Positions 8,816 to 19,400 of a stretch of 64,000 bases of DNA are shown in pieces. Positions within the stretch are counted from its first letter, which is position 1; each line of letters starts with the position of its first letter. The stretch is from Salegentibacter sp. R32 (GTDB lineage Bacteria; Bacteroidota; Bacteroidia; Flavobacteriales; Flavobacteriaceae), in NCBI RefSeq assembly GCF_008692195.1, contig NZ_RXOM01000032.1, forward strand, positions 238,395-302,394, written 5' to 3'. A model generated the notes under the pieces. That model searched no databases and had not been told where the DNA came from. It saw only the letters and a program-made list of their open reading frames with translations. The position numbers were made by a program, and so were the translations under genes.

Positions 8816-10942
8816 TTATTTTACAATGAATCTTTTTGTTAATTTTTGATCATTACTATTAATCTCTACAATATACATTCCTCTGCTAAGACTAGAAACC
8901 GATAGGGTCTTATTTCTACCAATTACTTTTTGTAATACTTGTTGTCCCAACATATTATAAATTTTTACTTCTTTAATTTCAATATTGTTTTTAGTGAGGA
9001 AAGAAATTTGAGTAGAAGCTGGATTAGGATAAATACTTACTTGCAAGTTTTCAAAATTATCTATGGCTAAAGTAGGGGCTAATCCTGGTGTTCCAAATAA
9101 ACCGGAGTCCCCGTAAGATTCGGTAGCGACAACCCAATTATTGGCTTCATCGTTGGCATTACTATCGTAAGCATTTTCCATTAACTCAACACTGTAGCCT
9201 TCGGCTGTTCCTTGTGGAGGTAAATTAATGGGCATACTTCCGTAGCCGTAATTGTAAATTACTTCGTCAATTAAGGTTCCATCATTTAAGGTAAGTCTGA
9301 TGCCATCAGTTTCATCATCGGAAGTATCACCATCGTCAAAACTAGTTTCATTATTCAATCGGGGATAGTCATCGGCATTAATGGTACTTCCATCAGGAGA
9401 AGAAGCAAATCCATAAGCATAGGTAACATTGGTAATCCCGCTGTTTTCAGTTTCATCCTCAGTGGGTGAAAAGACTGCATAGCTATTGGCCGGTACGATT
9501 GCTGAAGAAGTTATTAAGTGAGCCTTGGAACTGGAAGAAACATCTTCAATTATCCACCCTTCCATATCAATAGCTTCATCTGTGGTGTTGTACACTTCAA
9601 ACCATTCGGTAAGCCCTTCATTTCCGGTAGGGTCCGTCATTAATTCTGTAATAATAATATCTCCTTCTTCTGGAGCGTTAAAAGTTTGGTAGCCCGGTGT
9701 TCCAAACATACCGGAGTCTCCGTAAGCTGTGGTTGCCACTACCCAATTTGTAGCGACATCATTAGCTGCGCTGTCGTAAGCATTTTCAATTAATTCCATA
9801 CTGTAACCTTCGGGAGTTCCTTGTGGAGGTAGGTTAATAGGCATGCTCCCGTAGCCGTAATTATAAATTACTTGATCGATTAGGGTACCATCGGCTGACA
9901 TTAAAATATAGCCATCTTCCTCATCATCGGTAGTATCACCATCATCAAAACTGTTTTCGTTGTTCATCCTTGGGTAATCCTGTGAACCTAGTTCATTTCC
10001 GTTTTCATCAAAACCAAACGCATAAGCGACATTGGTGATTCCGCCATTTTCGGTTTCATCATCGGTAGGAGAAAAAACCGCATAAGCATTTGCAGGGACG
10101 ATTACTGAAGAATGGATGACATGAGTGAGACTACTATTAGACCCATCACCAATAATCCATCCTTCCATATCAATGGCTTCGTTGGTGGTGTTATATACTT
10201 CAAACCATTCCCTTTTAGATTCGTTGCCGATAGGATCATTCATAAATTCAGTGATAATGATGTCCCCTTCTTCCGGCGTGTCAAAGGTTTGGTATCCCGG
10301 TGTTCCAAACATCCCGGAATCTCCATAGGCTGTCGTGGCCACTACCCAATTGGTATCTACATCGTTGGCAGCGCTATCATATGCCCCTAAGATGAGTTCG
10401 ACACTAAAGCCTTCAGCTGTTCCTTGAGGAGGAAAATTAATGGGCATACTTCCGTACCCATAGTTATAGATTACTTCATCAATTAAGGTGCCGTCGTTTA
10501 AAGTTATTCGAATGCCATCGGTTTCATCATCAGAGGTATCGCCATCATCAAAACTGGTTTCATTATTCAGTCGCGGGTAATCATCGGGGTCAATCGTACT
10601 TCCATCGGGAGAAGAAGCAAATCCATAGGCATAAGCCACATTGGTGATTCCGCCGTTTTCGGTATCATCATTTGTGGGTGAAAATACCGCATAATCATTA
10701 GCAAGAATGATTACTGAGGAAGTAATTAAATGAGCTTTAGAGCTGGAAGATTCGTCTTCAATAATCCAACCGTTCATATCAATGTCTTGGTTGGTGGTAT
10801 TGTACACTTCAAACCATTCTTTATTGCCTTCATTTCCGCTGGGATCTGTCATTAATTCTGTAATGATAATATCCCCTTCATTTTGGGAATATCCTAGATA
10901 ACTCGCAAGGAGCAATAGGATATAAAGTAGATTTTTTTTCAT
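8816..10942 (-). CDS. Triple lamin-tail-domain protein with T9SS sorting domain
   Basis: A 708-residue exported protein. After a signal peptide (1-19, LLASYLGYSQ) it has three consecutive copies of a roughly 201-residue unit starting at residues 23, 226 and 427. Each begins GDIIITE-(L/F)-M-(T/N)-DP and contains EWFEVYNTT and GWII, the signature of the lamin tail domain, and each ends with GDSG-(M/L)-FGTPG. A T9SS type A sorting domain (about 635-708) follows. The units are acidic (DDGDTSDDE). Lamin tail domains are beta sandwiches seen on many secreted bacterial proteins with no fixed enzymatic role. Set between a glycan-binding lipoprotein and a probable lyase, it may bind glycan or act as a surface scaffold, but that is inference. 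Confidence 0.85.
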   Translation of the reverse strand: MKKNLLYILLLLASYLGYSQNEGDIIITELMTDPSGNEGNKEWFEVYNTTNQDIDMNGWIIEDESSSSKAHLITSSVIILANDYAVFSPTNDDTENGGITNVAYAYGFASSPDGSTIDPDDYPRLNNETSFDDGDTSDDETDGIRITLNDGTLIDEVIYNYGYGSMPINFPPQGTAEGFSVELILGAYDSAANDVDTNWVVATTAYGDSGMFGTPGYQTFDTPEEGDIIITEFMNDPIGNESKREWFEVYNTTNEAIDMEGWIIGDGSNSSLTHVIHSSVIVPANAYAVFSPTDDETENGGITNVAYAFGFDENGNELGSQDYPRMNNENSFDDGDTTDDEEDGYILMSADGTLIDQVIYNYGYGSMPINLPPQGTPEGYSMELIENAYDSAANDVATNWVVATTAYGDSGMFGTPGYQTFNAPEEGDIIITELMTDPTGNEGLTEWFEVYNTTDEAIDMEGWIIEDVSSSSKAHLITSSAIVPANSYAVFSPTEDETENSGITNVTYAYGFASSPDGSTINADDYPRLNNETSFDDGDTSDDETDGIRLTLNDGTLIDEVIYNYGYGSMPINLPPQGTAEGYSVELMENAYDSNANDEANNWVVATESYGDSGLFGTPGLAPTLAIDNFENLQVSIYPNPASTQISFLTKNNIEIKEVKIYNMLGQQVLQKVIGRNKTLSVSSLSRGMYIVEINSNDQKLTKRFIVK
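9068..10876 (-). repeat. Three tandem ~0.6-kb coding repeats
   Basis: Three head-to-tail units (10268-10876, 9665-10267, 9068-9664) inside the lamin-tail gene. Protein similarity is high across the full length. The first and third units are closer to each other (shared SSKAHLITSS and AYGFASSPDGSTI) than either is to the middle one (LTHVIHSS, AFGFDENGNE). Confidence 0.85.
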
Positions 10943-11008
10943 TTCATTCTATTTTTGTTAAACAAATATTTAATGGGTAACTTTTAGTTGAATTTTAATT
11001 AAGGTTTT

Positions 11009-12469
11009 TTATCCTTCTTCCGCCCAATATTGATCACTTGACCAGTCTTCTGCGTCAAATTCGGTAAGCACACTATCGGTAATGATGAACCAGTCTAGAC
11101 TCTGCTCTTTTATCTCTGCTCCAGAAGAAGTAGGCTGAATTCTTATATCCAACTGAGTTGATAAATCACTTGCCGTGCTAATAAAGTTTTTGAGGTTCAC
11201 GGCCACTAGAATCCATTCGCCATTTGTACTTCGGTAATCATCTTCCAGTTCCCTTCTTTGTCCACCCATATATATTTTGATGGAAGAAACACCATCTGAT
11301 TTGTACCAAAAGTGGAGGTAGGGAGTATTGTTGAATTCTCCATCGTTTAGGACTGTGGAAAGTGGTTGCTCGTTACCGGGAATATCGTTAAGCCTAAAAT
11401 CGGAAACCGAACTATTAGTCAAACCTTCGTGTACCACATTATAATAGGCTTGGCTATTAGGAGGGAAAGAAGGCTGTAAAGCCGGATCTGTGATATACTC
11501 TTGAATAGCAGTAATCGGATCGGGATCAAAACGGATTTCGTCTCCATCGATGGGATAATTGTCAAAATCCAGCACATTTATAAAATCACCATCAATATAG
11601 GGAATGTCTTCCAGTACCACTTCTTGATCTTCAGAATGATAGAAAGTGATATCGTAATATCCGGTGGTTAATTCGGTAGGGGCGTAAAAACTTAGTCCGT
11701 TTTCAGAAAATTCTTCCATCGGTACATTTTGACCTTCAATTTCGATAGAAGTAATTAAATTGATGTTTTCCCCAAGTACAGATACCAATTTGTCCCTCAA
11801 CATTAATCTTGGTGGGGCGGTAATTGCCGGAGCAGGAATAATAATTTGATAATTGGTTTGAATAAGCGTACTCTGCTCTCCGGCTTCATTATTAAAATGA
11901 ATGGAGACGTCCATAGGGCTATTGTTGTTGAGAGGGGTTCTAACGACCAGCGAACCTTCTTCCTGAAACTGAATAGGACCTTCTACCTCACCAAAAGTTA
12001 CTTTGGTTACAGCATCTAAATTTTCGCCTTCTAAGATAATGTCTTCGTTCACCAAAGATGAGGTAGGTACTTCTGAATTTACCACGGGAGTAGGATAAGT
12101 AATCGTTAAATCATTTTCTGAAATTACTTCTTTCCCGGCGCCGGTAATTAACTTAATAGGTCCGGAAGTCACTTCTTTTCCTGCTTCTATGATGAGTTGA
12201 GTGGAGTTGACCCGTTGATGAATAGGCGTTTCTATGCCGTTTATAAAAGCTTTCTCTACAAAATTAAGTGCGCTTCCTTCTACAGTTACATTTCCCAATA
12301 GGGGAGTGCTCTGTGGTGAAAAGGAATTGATGGTAGGTTGTTCTCCTACAATTTCTTCTAAAGATCGATCTACCTCCGTATCGGCATCACAGGCAATGAG
12401 AAGCAAAATAATAGAAAGCAGCGAAACGATTCTTAGGTATATGTGAGTAGTGGATGTAAATAATTTCAT
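11009..12469 (-). CDS. TIG/IPT-domain surface glycan-binding lipoprotein (SusE/F position)
   Basis: A 486-residue outer-membrane lipoprotein (signal ending LLLIACDAD, with the acidic residues after Cys typical of surface export in Bacteroidota). Residues about 45-290 contain three successive immunoglobulin-like TIG/IPT repeats (PTINSFSPQSTPLLGNVTVEG; PVVNSEVPTSSLVNEDIILEG; PAITAPPRLMLRDKLVSVLG). The C-terminal third is a beta-rich domain, probably the glycan-binding part; it resembles in layout the shorter lipoprotein at 57726-58775 in the mannan locus. It lies downstream of SusC, SusD and PL6 in one operon, the usual place for a surface glycan-binding protein. The ligand cannot be read from the sequence. 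Confidence 0.78.
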   Translation of the reverse strand: MKLFTSTTHIYLRIVSLLSIILLLIACDADTEVDRSLEEIVGEQPTINSFSPQSTPLLGNVTVEGSALNFVEKAFINGIETPIHQRVNSTQLIIEAGKEVTSGPIKLITGAGKEVISENDLTITYPTPVVNSEVPTSSLVNEDIILEGENLDAVTKVTFGEVEGPIQFQEEGSLVVRTPLNNNSPMDVSIHFNNEAGEQSTLIQTNYQIIIPAPAITAPPRLMLRDKLVSVLGENINLITSIEIEGQNVPMEEFSENGLSFYAPTELTTGYYDITFYHSEDQEVVLEDIPYIDGDFINVLDFDNYPIDGDEIRFDPDPITAIQEYITDPALQPSFPPNSQAYYNVVHEGLTNSSVSDFRLNDIPGNEQPLSTVLNDGEFNNTPYLHFWYKSDGVSSIKIYMGGQRRELEDDYRSTNGEWILVAVNLKNFISTASDLSTQLDIRIQPTSSGAEIKEQSLDWFIITDSVLTEFDAEDWSSDQYWAEEG

Positions 12470-12484
12470 CGTGTGTCTTTTTTA

Positions 12485-14878
12485 TTAATAACTTAATAGT
12501 CCTATGGTTTCTATACCATTGTTTTCTTTACGTAAATACGAGTTTTTAGAAGGGATAAACTTTTGTTCATCTTCCCATTTCGGGTTTTTAAACATCAGGT
12601 TTTCTTCTTTTGCCCCTTCAGAAAGTTTTACATTTTTACAGTCGTGCAAAACACTGTTTTTGATAAAACTGTTTTTACCGACTAGTTTTACCGGGTATTT
12701 AACATTATAGCTTTTTTCAAACACTGTATTAGTGATTTCAATTTGATAGATTCCTTTGGTTTCTAACATTACTTCATCATCTTCATTATGAATATTGCTA
12801 AATACGCAATTGGTGATTTCTAAACTGGCATTGTTGGTCTTGCAGCCTTCCCCTTCACAGTAGAAGTTTATAGCGTATTCTTCAATATTCTTAAAAGCGG
12901 TATTTTGAATAATAATGTGATTGGCATTTACTTTTCCTGAATTGTCTTTTTGATAAGAAAGGTTAAGCCCTCGGTAACTATCTTCCAGTCGGGCATTTTT
13001 AAAACTAATAGTATCGGCAAAGGTGTTTTTATAAGCCTTGTAAATACTTCCACCGTTGGTATTGGTGAAGTTAGAAAAGGTGCAATCTTCTATGAATAAC
13101 GAATAAGTGCTTTTTACACCTTCACTAGGAGAAACTACCGCATATTTTGGTACGTGCTCGCCGGAAGCGTCTAGCGATAAGTTTTTTAAGTTTAGACGAC
13201 TATTGCCATTGATTCTGAAAAAATATAATGGTCGCTCTTCTACCTCTTCTGAAACTTTTAAAATTACTTTCCCTTTTTCTAAACCTATAAGCTTAATATC
13301 ACCTTCCACTCTAATTTCATCATCGATAAAATAAGTGCCGGGCTTCAGGTAAACTTCTGTTTTGGTAGAACTTTTTGAAAGGGCTTTTTGTAAGCTTCCG
13401 GTACCGGGTTGAATGGTAATGGAATCTTTTCTTAATTCTACCTTATCAATTTGTGGTTTATAAGAAGGGCCTACACTCATCTTAATAGCTTCGGGCAAAT
13501 CTTTAGGATCAAGATTAAAAGCTCCCGCTACATAGGGTTCTCGTATAGCTCCGGTAATATCTTTATCCGGACTGTTTTTCAATTTTTTAACCGAAGCTAA
13601 GGCCGGATTGTTGGTTTTTGGGACCGGAAGCGAACTCATGCTTTTCCAATTAATAGTTGCTTTTTTAAAATATTTGGGGTCGATGGCTGCGGAAGTAGTA
13701 GCGATATTTCCTGAAAAGTTAAATCCGCTGAGTTGATCTTCGGCTTCCATTACCTCGCCACCGGTAAAATTGGCTATCAAATTATTGGCAAAGGTGACCC
13801 CGGAAGGGGCAACGCTTTTTTCTTCATCTTTTCCCACGCCAAAAGCAACCGCTTTACAATTGATAACCGTATTATTCTGAATATTTACATCTTTTACAGG
13901 TTTATAGCGGTTTAATGGAGAGTTGGGAACACCATTCATCACCGCAATAGGCGCGCGGTAACCATCTCCCGTTAATCCTACCATCAGGTTGTTAATCACG
14001 GTATGCCCTTCATTAATAATTCGTATGCCGCCTGTTTCAGGTTTATTATTCCCTAAAAAAACATTTCCTTCTACGTGAGCTCTATCTCCATGCCTTAAGG
14101 TTAAAGTTCCTTCACATTCAAAAAATAGATTGTTTTTTATCTGATTATCCCCAGATTTATTCGAAATGATTTCAATTTCCCCATTGCATTTCTGAAAGAA
14201 ATTATTTTCGATAATCGTTTTTGATGAACTTTCAGAATATGTGCTTGTACCTATTCGAATACTTTCTCCACCGTTCTGTCCTAATGCTGGTCTTTCACCA
14301 AAATAATTATGGTCTATTTGATGCTGGTTTTCCACGTGGTCTTCACCTTTTAACCAAACCACAACGGTAGTACCAGCATTATTTTTTCCGGTGAAATTAT
14401 TATGGTCTATCCTGTTGTGTTTGCCCCAAAGTTCAACGTAATAATATTTTAGGTTGGTGGACGGATTGTAATTAGAAATCGTACAATCAGTCAATCGACA
14501 GTGATTCGCTAAATGGTCGTTGTTTTTTTTAAAGGAAACCACCGCAGATTCTGTGGTAAAGCCTTTTTTAAACCACAATCCTTGAACAGTAACATAACTG
14601 CCGGCAATTTCTAAATTAGAATTTCCCGTGATGATTACTTTTCCAGCGGTTTCTGCCATGACAATAATTGGCTGGGAGGAAGAGCCTTCTCCCATGGCTA
14701 GTAGCTGCACATTTTTCCATGTGCCATTTTTAAGAACAATGGTATCTCCTGCCTTACTGTTCTTAAGCGCTTTATTGAATTGCGCCTCGTTCTCCACCAG
14801 TTGTTTTTGTGAAAAAGCTGAAAAGGAGTAGCTTCCGCAGAGGCATAATAAAATGATATGTAAATAATTCAACTTCAT
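12485..14878 (-). CDS. PL6 family polysaccharide lyase (two beta-helix domains)
   Basis: Cleaves uronic-acid glycans by beta-elimination; characterised PL6 enzymes act on alginate, and chondroitinase B on dermatan sulfate. The 797 residues have a signal peptide (about 1-23), a catalytic right-handed beta helix (about 25-440) and a second beta helix (about 485-790), the layout of long exolytic alginate lyases such as AlyGC. The active site is clear: calcium ligands E234 and E236 (GEIEIISNKSGDN), base K241 and acid R262 (LRHGD). The E-to-K (7) and K-to-R (21) spacings equal those of chondroitinase B (E243, K250, R271). The start codon overlaps the last base of susD. No sulfatase is nearby, which favours alginate or another unsulfated uronan. 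Confidence 0.9.
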   Translation of the reverse strand: MKLNYLHIILLCLCGSYSFSAFSQKQLVENEAQFNKALKNSKAGDTIVLKNGTWKNVQLLAMGEGSSSQPIIVMAETAGKVIITGNSNLEIAGSYVTVQGLWFKKGFTTESAVVSFKKNNDHLANHCRLTDCTISNYNPSTNLKYYYVELWGKHNRIDHNNFTGKNNAGTTVVVWLKGEDHVENQHQIDHNYFGERPALGQNGGESIRIGTSTYSESSSKTIIENNFFQKCNGEIEIISNKSGDNQIKNNLFFECEGTLTLRHGDRAHVEGNVFLGNNKPETGGIRIINEGHTVINNLMVGLTGDGYRAPIAVMNGVPNSPLNRYKPVKDVNIQNNTVINCKAVAFGVGKDEEKSVAPSGVTFANNLIANFTGGEVMEAEDQLSGFNFSGNIATTSAAIDPKYFKKATINWKSMSSLPVPKTNNPALASVKKLKNSPDKDITGAIREPYVAGAFNLDPKDLPEAIKMSVGPSYKPQIDKVELRKDSITIQPGTGSLQKALSKSSTKTEVYLKPGTYFIDDEIRVEGDIKLIGLEKGKVILKVSEEVEERPLYFFRINGNSRLNLKNLSLDASGEHVPKYAVVSPSEGVKSTYSLFIEDCTFSNFTNTNGGSIYKAYKNTFADTISFKNARLEDSYRGLNLSYQKDNSGKVNANHIIIQNTAFKNIEEYAINFYCEGEGCKTNNASLEITNCVFSNIHNEDDEVMLETKGIYQIEITNTVFEKSYNVKYPVKLVGKNSFIKNSVLHDCKNVKLSEGAKEENLMFKNPKWEDEQKFIPSKNSYLRKENNGIETIGLLSY

Positions 14879-16362
14879 TAATAACCAATATTTTGAGCGA
14901 TATTCGGGTTTAAGTCCAATTCATATTGAGGAATGGGCAATAAGAGTTGCCATTCTTGAATAGGTTCTGCACCTTTTTCTGGACTTTCTGGGTCGTTGTA
15001 AATAAATTCTGAAGCAAAGTGTTGGTTGATTACGGTTACTGCCCGATCGGTTCTTGCCAAGTCAAACCAACGTTGGTTTTCAAAAGCAAATTCAACCCTT
15101 CTTTCTTCTTCAATGGCCAATTTCATTTCAAAATTTGTGTTGATATCGGCAGCGTCGTAAGGTTCAACCCCTGCGCGTTCGCGTACCTGATTGAAATAAG
15201 TGATGGACTGAGGAATCCCTTGGGTTTCCAATGCTACTTCACTCATCATCAACACCACATCGGCATACCTTAGAATAGGCCAATCGTTGCCGGCATCGTT
15301 ATAAATATTAAATTCTGAATTGTATTTTTTAATGTATTTATCATACTCTTCTTCGCCATTGGCATTGATCCAAAAATCTGCCATGGAAGGTTCTTTTCGT
15401 TCTCCATTTGTAAAATAAGCATCAGAAATACTGTTGGTAGGGACATTGTAAGAACGCCCATTTCCTTTTACAATTAAATCGCCTGTTTGAAGTGGAGCAA
15501 AATAATTAGCAAATGGCGCACCAATCCCTAAGCCACCACTTTGGTAGCGAACGGCAAAAATAATTTCGTTGCTATATTCATTCTCTATATCAAAAATACT
15601 GGCATAGCTGGCAATTAAATTAAATGGACCTTCTTGGATGATTTCTTCCAGTTCTGTTTGTGCTGAATCGTAATCTTGCAGCGTTAAGTAAACTTTGGCC
15701 AATAAGCCTTGTGCTGCCCATTTGGTAGCTCTTCCTTCTTGGGCACTTTCATAAGATTCTGGAAGGGAGGTTTTCGCTATTTGAAAATCATTAATAATAA
15801 AATCATAAACTTCATTTTCAGGTGATCTATCTAATTGAAGCGCTTCTTCTCCCGTAATAGATCTATTTACAATAATTAATGGTCCGTAAAGTCGAACTAA
15901 GTTGAAATAAGCGTGAGCTCTTAAAAAGCGGGCTTCCCCTTCAAATTGATTTCTTTTATCTTCATCATCGACCGCGTCCAAATTTTCCAATACATCATTG
16001 GCCAAAGCGATGGTAGAATAACAAGCTCGGTAATAATTACTGGAAAGCTGATTGGTAGAAGTGAGGGTAAACCTGTCTAAAGTAAACCGGTTGATGTCTG
16101 AATCTGGTGTCCCGTCCGGTCTAAAAAATGTATTATCAGAGCGGATTTCAGTAACATTCCATTCATAATCCAACATTTCATATAAACTATTATAAATAGC
16201 GATAACGGCTAGATTCACTTCTTCTTCATTATTGTAAAATGAATCTGAAGAAATAAAAGATTCCGGTTCTACGTCCAGCTCATCGTCACATGCCACACAG
16301 GATAGGAGTAGTATAAGGGGTAGAAAAAGATAATTTTTTAGGTGATGGATATTGAATTTCAT
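14878..16362 (-). CDS. SusD/RagB-family surface glycan-binding lipoprotein
   Basis: Outer-membrane lipoprotein that caps its SusC partner and captures oligosaccharide for import. The 494 residues begin with a lipoprotein signal (LSCVACDDELDVEPES) and show the SusD pattern: an N-terminal helical part with FLRAHAYFNLVRLYG (about 148-162), tetratricopeptide-like helices, and the C-terminal RagB block with RYADVVLMMSEVALE and ERRVEFAFENQRWFDLARTD. It lies 46 bases after susC and overlaps PL6 by one base, so all are probably translated from one mRNA. Confidence 0.95.
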   Translation of the reverse strand: MKFNIHHLKNYLFLPLILLLSCVACDDELDVEPESFISSDSFYNNEEEVNLAVIAIYNSLYEMLDYEWNVTEIRSDNTFFRPDGTPDSDINRFTLDRFTLTSTNQLSSNYYRACYSTIALANDVLENLDAVDDEDKRNQFEGEARFLRAHAYFNLVRLYGPLIIVNRSITGEEALQLDRSPENEVYDFIINDFQIAKTSLPESYESAQEGRATKWAAQGLLAKVYLTLQDYDSAQTELEEIIQEGPFNLIASYASIFDIENEYSNEIIFAVRYQSGGLGIGAPFANYFAPLQTGDLIVKGNGRSYNVPTNSISDAYFTNGERKEPSMADFWINANGEEEYDKYIKKYNSEFNIYNDAGNDWPILRYADVVLMMSEVALETQGIPQSITYFNQVRERAGVEPYDAADINTNFEMKLAIEEERRVEFAFENQRWFDLARTDRAVTVINQHFASEFIYNDPESPEKGAEPIQEWQLLLPIPQYELDLNPNIAQNIGY

Positions 16363-16408
16363 AATCTATTTTATTCGCTTTTTAAGTTTTTTGTTCTACT
16401 TAAATTTG

Positions 16409-19400
16409 TTAGAAACTTACATTTAAGCCTAAAGCTAATTGTTCTTGCACCGGCGTAACACCTCTTTGGTAACCGGAGATGAGAGGATTGTTTAAGTCCC
16501 GTAAGGCTTCAGGGTTAAGTCCGGTGTAATCATCGGCGGTGATATAAATGAGGTTTTGCCCCAAGACGTATAGCCTAATATTTTCAAAGCCTAATTTTTT
16601 CACTGTCTTTTTAGGAATATTGTAACCCAATGCCACTTCCCGTAACGAAATGTAGGAAGCATCTTGCACGGTATAGTCTGTTTCTAAGAAAGGAACTCCC
16701 GTTCGGGCTGCCGGTTTAGAAGCAGGAAAGTTTTCGTTGAACCATTGGCCTTCCACAAATTCCCGTTGGTTTTGAGCAATTTCCAAGTAGTAACCTAAGC
16801 CATACACCACATCTGCTCCTTGAGAACCTTGAAAAGTAAGGTTAAGGTCAAAATCTTTATATGTAAAGAAATTGGTGAAGCCCCAAATAAAGTCGGGAAA
16901 AGGATTTCCAATCACGGTTCTATCATCAGCATTAATAACCCCATCCCCATTGATGTCAACCCTTCTTAAGCCTCCGGGGCGATCTACGGAACCACTTGGG
17001 TTGTTGTCAATTTCTTCTTGGTTTTGCCAAACGCCATTGGTTTTGTAACCATAAAATTGAATGTAAGGATCGCCCACACGCGTCAAGTATTGGTCGGTTC
17101 GCTCGCCATTGGTAATCACGCGTTCAGAACCTCCAAAAGAGATGAGTTTATTTCGGTTGAAAGAGATATTGGCGCTTCCCTGCCAAGAGAAGTCGTTCTT
17201 TTCTAAATTAGTAGAAAGTGCAAGTTCGACACCGGTATTTTGAACTTTTCCGATATTGTTGAAATATTCGTCAAATCCGGTATTGTAAGAGACAGGTTGT
17301 CTTAAAATAAGATCTTCCGAAATTTTGTAATAATAATCTGCTGTTAGGCTCAATTTGTTATCAAAAAAGCCAATATCTACCCCGGTATCATATTCTATAG
17401 TGGTTTCCCAGCCAATACTTCTATTTCCTAAAAAGGAACCGATATCCCCTAAACCGGTCTGTAAGTTATTTCCTAAAGAATAATTAGCTTCATACAGTAA
17501 GTTTCGGGCAGGGTAATTTTCCAGTCGTATGTTGTTACTTCCAGACTTACCTACACTTTGCCTAATTTTAAACCGATTGATAAAGTCGATATTGTTTCTC
17601 CAGAAATTTTCACGGGAAATATTCCACCCTATAGAAGCTGAAGGGAAAAAACCGTATTTATTGTTAGGGCCAAATTTTGAATACCCATCCATTCTTCCTA
17701 CTAAAGATAGAAGATATTTTCCTTTATAATCATAATTTATACGTCCTAAAAAGGAAGCTAAGGTAGTTTCATACTTTTCAGTATAGGTGTCCTCTAAACT
17801 TAGGGTAGAAGCTCCATTAAGCGTAGTTACATTTTCTACCGGATAGTTATACCCTTCAATATTAGTGTATTTGTATTGTTGGTTTTCATAGGTTACTCCC
17901 AGCAAAGCATCAATTCCGTGCCCGTTAAAGTCTTTGTCATAGTTTAGAGTGTTTTCAATAATGTATTTTAAGCGTAAGCGGTTATCTTCTGCTCCAGTAT
18001 TGATGTTGGTTTTTTCGCCACGGATTCCGGAAAACTCTTCCCGGGTACGGTAATGAAAATAGATTCCCGGTGAAGTTCTAAAACTTAAGTCTTCCGTAAT
18101 ATCCCAATCGAGATACCCGTTAAAGAAAAAACGGTAATTATACTCATAATTTTCAGTTTCCCGTTGTCTTGAAATAGGGTTGAAGTTAGATGAGCCCCAT
18201 AAATTGGTAAGATTTCCTGTGTTTTGCGGATTTCCGTCGGCATCAATAAAATCAAAACTAAGGTTTCTGTATTGCGGGTTATGAGAATAAGAACCCACAG
18301 GTTCACCGGTTAATGCTGAAGTGTATTCGTTATGATAAACAGGCATCCAAGTTTCGTAGCGATAGGTATCTTGAAAATTAATCCCCGGTCTTCTTATTTT
18401 TTCATAAGAAGGACGCAAGTTCATACTTAAATCTAGATCTTGGTTAAGTTTAATTTTTAATTTAGTTTGAAGGTTAATCCGTTCCAATTCATTATCTTTT
18501 AAAAGACCTTCATTTTCAATATATTCTCCCGAAGTATAATACGTAGTTTTACTATTTCCTCCGGAAATATTAAGTTGGTAACTCTTAATGGTGGCCGGGT
18601 CGCGTAAAGCTTCTTCCTGCCAATTGGTTGGCCCGCCAATATTATTGGCTATTGTTCTTTTTCCAATATTCCGATCAGTATAGTTTACTCGAATAGGCTC
18701 CCTTCCTTCTTGCGCCGCTTCAAAATTTTCTACTCGCTGGTCCCTGCTTCTATCCAAATCAGAATATTCATACACATCTAGAATATCGGTTTGCTTCCAA
18801 GCTTTCTTAAAGCCGGTAAAGGTTTTGAATTCGTATTTGGTTTCTCCCGGTTTCCCATTTTTAGTAGTCACCAAGATTACCCCATTGGCTCCACGGGAAC
18901 CGTAAATAGCTGTAGAACTGGCATCTTTTAATACCTCAATAGATTTGATGGTACTTGGGTTGATAAATTGTAAACCATCATCAAACGGAAAACCATCCAC
19001 AACCACCAAAGGGGAAGAACTTAAACTAATAGAGCCTGTTCCTCTTACCGTGATTTCGGGAGCATCGCCTACATCACCCGAAGTATTTTGTACCCTCACT
19101 CCTGCAATTTTACCCTTAATGGCATTGCTTACATTGGAATAGGGCAGTTCTTCTAAGTTTTTATTTTCCAGCTGAGCAACAGAACCTGTCAAACTGGATT
19201 TTTTCTGGGTTCCATAACCTACCACCACTACTTCATCTAACACATTGGAATCTTCCAAGGCTACATCAATGCTTTGTTGGTCGGTGATTTCAAATTCCAT
19301 GGGTTTTTTCCCTACATAGGAAAATGAAATCACATCACCGGCGCTTACTTTTATTTCATAATTACCATCAAAATCTGTTATTACCCCTCTTTGTTCACCA

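Noticed and set aside
9068..10876. CRISPR or satellite-type repeats
   Set aside because: The units are 0.6 kb, in frame, and encode lamin tail domains without spacers.
12485..14878. Chondroitinase B (dermatan sulfate lyase) as the specific identity of PL6
   Set aside because: The catalytic residues match, but they are shared with alginate lyases; the two-helix length and lack of sulfatases favour a different substrate.
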